Shown here: positions 60,308 to 64,000 of the stretch, piece by piece
How positions within the stretch are numbered: the stretch's first letter is position 1
Layout: every line of letters begins with the position of its first letter
Notes under the pieces: model-generated
Told to the model about the DNA's origin: nothing
The model's database searches: none
Seen by the model: only the letters and a program-made list of their open reading frames with translations
Position numbers and translations under genes: made by a program
NCBI RefSeq assembly: GCF_001424665.1
Contig: NZ_LMQS01000003.1
Coordinates: 249,691 to 313,690, forward strand
DNA from: Methylophilus sp. Leaf416
GTDB lineage: Bacteria > Pseudomonadota > Gammaproteobacteria > Burkholderiales > Methylophilaceae
Direction: 5' to 3'
DNA: 64,000 bases

Positions 60308-62500
60308 ATGAAAACGCCCTCATCGCTTAAGCTAACTCCTCAGCCAGTCCTCAATGCATTAGGTTTGCTTTTAAGCTCATCTATTCTTTCAATATCGAGT
60401 CTGGCCGCAGCGGAAACTAGCCCCCAGGAATTAAAGGAAGTGGAAGTCACCGCAGAAAAAGAAAGTGATACTAAACCGGTTAAAGGTTACCAGGCCAAAC
60501 GCTCTACAACTGCAACCCGTACCGATTCCGAGCTTGTAGATGTCCCTCAAGCCATTACCGTTATCACACGTGATTTCATTCAGGACCAATCCATGCAAAG
60601 TATCGCGGATGCTGTGCGTTATGTTCCCGGCGTTCAGGCGGCGCAAGGCGAAGGAAACCGCGACCAGTTGGTGCTGCGCGGCAACCAGACCACCGGAGAT
60701 TTGTTCGTAGATGGCTTGAGAGATGATATTCAGACCTACCGCGACCTCTACAATACAGACCGCATCGAAGTACTCAAAGGTGCAAATGGCATGATCTTCG
60801 GACGCGGCGGTGCAGGTGGCGTGGTTAACCGTGTCAGCAAAAAAGCCGGTTGGGACCCAGTTAGGGATATCAGCGTAAGTTACGGCAGCTTTGAGCATCG
60901 CCGCATTGCGGCAGATTACGGACAAGGCCTTTCTGATGAACTGGCGTTCAGGCTGAATGCAGTTTATGAAAACTCAAACTCCTACCGTGATGGTGTTGAG
61001 CTGAGACGCTACGGTATTACGCCGACATTTACCATCAGACCAGGCGACAAGACACAGATCGAACTGAGTGCTGAATACTTTAAAGATGAGCGGATTGCTG
61101 ATCGTGGTGTAGCTTCGTTTATAGGCGCCGATGGTAGCAACCTGAATAATCGGCCATATCGTATCAGCGATTATGACAAGTTTTTTGGTAATGCAAGACT
61201 AAGCCCGACTGAAACTGAAACGGTCGCATTCAATGCCGCCATCACACATGCTTTTGACAATGGCGTACAGGTTAAGAACAGCACGCGCCTGGCCTATTAC
61301 GACAAGTATTATCAAAACGTATATGCCAGGAGCAGTGTGACCACGGGCGGCACTGTTCAGTTAGGGGCTTACAGGGATAATACAAAACGCGAAAACCTGA
61401 TTAATCAGACCGATGTTACTTATTCAGCACACACTGGTAGTGTTGAACATAAATTATTGGCAGGGGCAGAATTTGCTGCACAAAATACCGACAACAAGCG
61501 CCTGACTCCTGCCGGTGGTGAAAACCTTCCTGGAAATTTTTCAGTAGCTAACCCGACCACATCGAATGTTGCATTCAATACAACTTCCAGAGACCAGACT
61601 AGCGACTTCACGGTAGCTGCGTTCTATCTGCAGGACCAGATTGTATTCAATCCGAATTGGCAAGCCATCATTGGATTACGCCACGATCACCTTGAAACTC
61701 GTTACTCGGATTTGAGGACTGGCAACAACATAGATGTATCCAATAATCTGTTATCCCCGCGCGCAGGATTGATTTACAAACCAACAGAGAATAGCTCGCT
61801 GTATGCCAATTACAGTATTTCTTATGTGCCACGCGCCGGCGACCAGTTGATTGGACTTACTATACCAGCTGGCGCCACACAACCTTTTAAACCAGAAAAA
61901 TTCATCAATAAGGAAATCGGCGCAAAATGGGATATCACGCAAAATTTTTCGCTGACAGCAGCTGTATATAAGCTGGAAAGGGAAAATGTACAGGCCATCG
62001 ATCCTAGCAATACCGGAAGCTCGATTCTGCTGGACGGCCAGGAAACAACCGGATTGGAACTTGGCGCTTCTGGCAAAATTAGCGATCAATGGCAAGTCAT
62101 GGGCGGATTTACTTTGCAGGATGGCGAGATCACCGAAAGACAGGCGAATACAAATGCCGCCAACGTGATTAACAAAGGTGCACAACTCGCCATGACGCCG
62201 ACACGCACTTTCTCTTTGTGGAACAAGTACCAGATCAACGACATGTGGGCAGTGGCACTGGGCATAGTCAGCCGCTCAGAAATGTACGCAGCAACACCTA
62301 CAGCAGGCAATAGCACTATCCTGCCGGGATACACCCGTTTTGACGCTGCTATTTTTGCAAAAATAAACCCACAATGGGATGCGCAGATCAATATTGAGAA
62401 TATCACTAACAAAGACTATGCACTTTTTGCGCACAACATTAATAACATCACTCCTGGCGCGCCGTTGAATGCACGGGCGACACTTAATTACCATTTCTGA
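60308..62500 (+). CDS. TonB-dependent siderophore receptor, Fiu/CirA-like
   Basis: About 730-aa outer-membrane receptor for ferric siderophores, probably catecholates. It has a signal peptide ending near SLAAAETS, a TonB box region (KEVEVTAEKES), a plug domain (VDVPQAITVITRDFIQDQSM; DRIEVLKGANGMIFGRGGAG) and a beta barrel ending LNYHF. Unlike the fec-type receptor at 33-35 kb it has no STN domain, so it should be regulated by Fur only. The in-frame ATG at 60296 is an alternative start. Confidence 0.93.
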   Translation: MKTPSSLKLTPQPVLNALGLLLSSSILSISSLAAAETSPQELKEVEVTAEKESDTKPVKGYQAKRSTTATRTDSELVDVPQAITVITRDFIQDQSMQSIADAVRYVPGVQAAQGEGNRDQLVLRGNQTTGDLFVDGLRDDIQTYRDLYNTDRIEVLKGANGMIFGRGGAGGVVNRVSKKAGWDPVRDISVSYGSFEHRRIAADYGQGLSDELAFRLNAVYENSNSYRDGVELRRYGITPTFTIRPGDKTQIELSAEYFKDERIADRGVASFIGADGSNLNNRPYRISDYDKFFGNARLSPTETETVAFNAAITHAFDNGVQVKNSTRLAYYDKYYQNVYARSSVTTGGTVQLGAYRDNTKRENLINQTDVTYSAHTGSVEHKLLAGAEFAAQNTDNKRLTPAGGENLPGNFSVANPTTSNVAFNTTSRDQTSDFTVAAFYLQDQIVFNPNWQAIIGLRHDHLETRYSDLRTGNNIDVSNNLLSPRAGLIYKPTENSSLYANYSISYVPRAGDQLIGLTIPAGATQPFKPEKFINKEIGAKWDITQNFSLTAAVYKLERENVQAIDPSNTGSSILLDGQETTGLELGASGKISDQWQVMGGFTLQDGEITERQANTNAANVINKGAQLAMTPTRTFSLWNKYQINDMWAVALGIVSRSEMYAATPTAGNSTILPGYTRFDAAIFAKINPQWDAQINIENITNKDYALFAHNINNITPGAPLNARATLNYHF

Positions 62501-62514
62501 TTAAATCCATTTTT

Positions 62515-62539
62515 AGCCCGCTTTCGAGCGGGCTTTTTT
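62515..62539 (+). terminator. Intrinsic terminator after the TonB receptor gene
   Basis: AGCCCGCT (62515-62522) pairs with AGCGGGCT (62527-62534) around a TTCG tetraloop and is followed by a T-run to 62539. Confidence 0.93.
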
Positions 62540-62584
62540 ATTTGCACCTTAGAATGGCATGGCTTCAATGTTAAAATAATACCT

Positions 62585-63445
62585 ATGAAACAAGACCTAT
62601 TGCATCCCTTTATTTTTGATCACTCCGCGGTGCGCGGCAACTGTGTGCACCTTGATCAAAGCCTGTTTAATGCGCTTGAACACCAACCACTACCACCCGC
62701 CTTGAAAAAAGTGATCGGCGAGTTCATGGCGGCCAGTGTGCTATTAACGTCTACGTTAAAAATGCAAGGCAAGTTAATTTTGCAATTGCAAAGCCAGGGT
62801 GCATTGCAGTTACTGGTAGTTGAATGTACTTCTGAGCTTGATATCCGTGCCACAGCTAAAGTGCATGAAGAGTTACACGGCGACACGCTGAGCAACTGGC
62901 TTGAGCAAGGGCATTTAGTGATTACGCTGATGCCGGAGGAAGGCGAGCCTTATCAGGGTATTGTGCCAATTGAAGGTGACAGCATTGCCAGTATGCTTGA
63001 AAACTACATGCTCCGTTCGCAGCAAATCGACACCAAATTGTGGCTGGCGGCCGAAGGTGATAGAGCTGCTGGTTTACTGGTGCAAAAACTGCCGCAACAA
63101 CAAGAGCATGACCTCGACCACTGGAACCGGGTGCAGCATTTGGCTAATACGGTGACCAATCGCGAGTTACTGGATTTAGACACTGAAACTTTGTTACAGC
63201 GCCTTTTTGTTGAGGAGGATATCCGTTTGTTTGAAGCGCGTGATATCCGTGCTTTTTGCAGTTGCTCACAAGCCAATGTGGCCAATATGTTGCAGTTACT
63301 GGGTCTGGCGGAAGTACTCAGCGTTCTTGATGAGCAAGGCAGCATTCAGATTCAATGCGACTTTTGTAACAAGCAATATGTGGTCGATGAGCAGGAAGCG
63401 CTCGCTTTATTTGATGACAACGATGACCACGGAGTGACGCATTAA
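62585..63445 (+). CDS. hslO: Redox-regulated chaperone Hsp33
   Basis: 286-aa holdase activated by oxidation. The C-terminal zinc-binding cysteines CSCSQANVANML and CDFCNKQYVVDE (about residues 225-262) give the redox switch. The N-terminal core includes FIFDHSAVRGNCVHLDQSLF and GTLKLQGQ-like STLKMQGKLILQLQS. Length is normal. It converges with the methyltransferase gene at the right edge. Confidence 0.95.
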   Translation: MKQDLLHPFIFDHSAVRGNCVHLDQSLFNALEHQPLPPALKKVIGEFMAASVLLTSTLKMQGKLILQLQSQGALQLLVVECTSELDIRATAKVHEELHGDTLSNWLEQGHLVITLMPEEGEPYQGIVPIEGDSIASMLENYMLRSQQIDTKLWLAAEGDRAAGLLVQKLPQQQEHDLDHWNRVQHLANTVTNRELLDLDTETLLQRLFVEEDIRLFEARDIRAFCSCSQANVANMLQLLGLAEVLSVLDEQGSIQIQCDFCNKQYVVDEQEALALFDDNDDHGVTH

Positions 63446-63446
63446 A

Positions 63447-64000
63447 TCAGCGCACCGGATGATTTACTTCAACCATTCGCTGACGCTGGCACTCGAACAA
63501 GGCGACTGCCGTTGCCGCGGCGGCATTTAGTGATTCCAATGCCAGAACGCCTTGATGCGCCATCGGAATACTGACACATATATTCACCGTATTCTGCAAT
63601 GCCTCCGAAATACCGGCGCCTTCATTACCTACTGCAAACAGGACTGGCGCACTTAACGCTTGATCGTAGAGGTTTTCTCCCTGCATAGTCAATGCCAGTG
63701 TTTTACCGGCGAACTGCCGGGCCACTTCCACAGCATCCACGTTTTCGACTAACGGTAATACCAATTGCGCACCCTGGCCACCACGTAAGGCTTTTGGTGA
63801 CCAGGCATCGGTACAGCCTTTCGTCAGATAAGCAGCCTGCACCCCGGCAGCGGCAGCGGTACGCAATATACTGCCGAGGTTACCGGGATCCTGGATATTT
63901 TCAATTAACAGGGCAAAATTTATTGTTTCCGGCAACGCGATCTCCGGTACAGGTACTAATGCCATGATGCCGCTGCTGCTGGAAACGGGCGTCAGATCGG
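63447..64000 (-). CDS. SpoU/TrmH-family RNA 2'-O-methyltransferase, N-terminus beyond window
   Basis: The C-terminal SPOUT domain is complete with its three motifs: ENIQDPGNLGSILRTAAAAG, FAVGNEGAGIS and IPMAHQGVLALESLNAAAAT. They form the knotted SAM site that methylates rRNA or tRNA ribose. The frame stays open from the ATG at 63965 to the window edge (reading ...TPVSSSSGI before that Met), so the substrate-binding N-terminal domain lies outside. RlmB or YsgA-like members are both possible. Confidence 0.92.
   Translation of the reverse strand, partial: DLTPVSSSSGIMALVPVPEIALPETINFALLIENIQDPGNLGSILRTAAAAGVQAAYLTKGCTDAWSPKALRGGQGAQLVLPLVENVDAVEVARQFAGKTLALTMQGENLYDQALSAPVLFAVGNEGAGISEALQNTVNICVSIPMAHQGVLALESLNAAAATAVALFECQRQRMVEVNHPVR

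Noticed and set aside
1-64000. CRISPR arrays, tRNA or rRNA genes, prophage or transposase genes
   Set aside because: No regularly spaced repeats, cloverleaf-like genes, rRNA stretches or integrase/transposase motifs were seen.

Overview
The window reads as a chromosomal segment of a Gram-negative proteobacterium. Outer-membrane porins, TonB receptors, PagL, RND pumps, DUF3301, GluQ and Hsp33 are all present. The gene set and intermediate base composition fit a betaproteobacterium, possibly a Methylophilaceae-type methylotroph. That placement is inference: there is no rRNA gene here and no search was run. No tRNA, rRNA, IS element, prophage or CRISPR array was seen.

Layout. 1-1858 (minus) holds a partial RND pump operon, divergent from an AcrR-like repressor (1980-2576) across a palindromic operator. 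A KefB/YbaL-type cation/proton antiporter follows (2789-4486). Then comes an amide-utilisation operon amiE-amiC-amiR (4746-7594), a complete RND tripartite efflux operon (7820-13699) and a NIT-ANTAR regulator (13839-15107). A nitrate assimilation block runs from 15462 to 31558: nrtA-nrtB-nrtC, a porin, cobA, a NarK-type transporter, a PP2C/Ser-Thr kinase fusion, nirB, nirD and a nitrate reductase fused to a diflavin reductase. Next are a periplasmic MsrA-thioredoxin-MsrB fusion (31567-32832, minus) and an iron-uptake operon of the fecI-fecR-TonB receptor type, read on the minus strand under a Fur box. From 37 to 51 kb is an accessory region of small regulator-plus-enzyme units: SDR/LysR, ArsR/MFS/OYE, an NmrA-like protein, a cupin, an azoreductase remnant, MocR, and a TetR-controlled hydrolase-MFS-ketoacyl synthase-hydrolase cluster. 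After that come a HAD phosphatase, a CBS protein, PagL, an unrecognised 47-aa repeat peptide, a periplasmic molybdenum aldehyde oxidoreductase with a triheme cytochrome c, an ammonium transporter, an unknown protein, DUF3301-gluQ, a second Fur-box TonB receptor, hslO and a partial SpoU methyltransferase.

How it works together. The central theme is layered nitrogen control. The nrtA and nirB operons and the ammonium transporter gene each have a well-spaced sigma-54 promoter, and near NtrC-type dyads lie upstream. Downstream of the sigma-54 promoters, the nrtA and nirB leaders each carry a strong intrinsic terminator. The 5' arm of each terminator is shared with a short hairpin whose hexaloop has A at position 1 and G at position 4, which is the hallmark of ANTAR antitermination targets. 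The amiE leader has a similar terminator with variant loops. Two ANTAR proteins are encoded alongside: AmiR (amide-responsive through AmiC) and the NIT-ANTAR protein (nitrate/nitrite-responsive). The inferred logic is that nitrogen limitation starts transcription and substrate presence lets it read through.

The most interesting candidates for a second look are the ANTAR leaders, the variant amiE leader, the 47-aa repeat peptide gene (52328-52471), the TetR-controlled KAS/efflux cluster and the fully symmetric divergent operator/promoter at 39348-39381.
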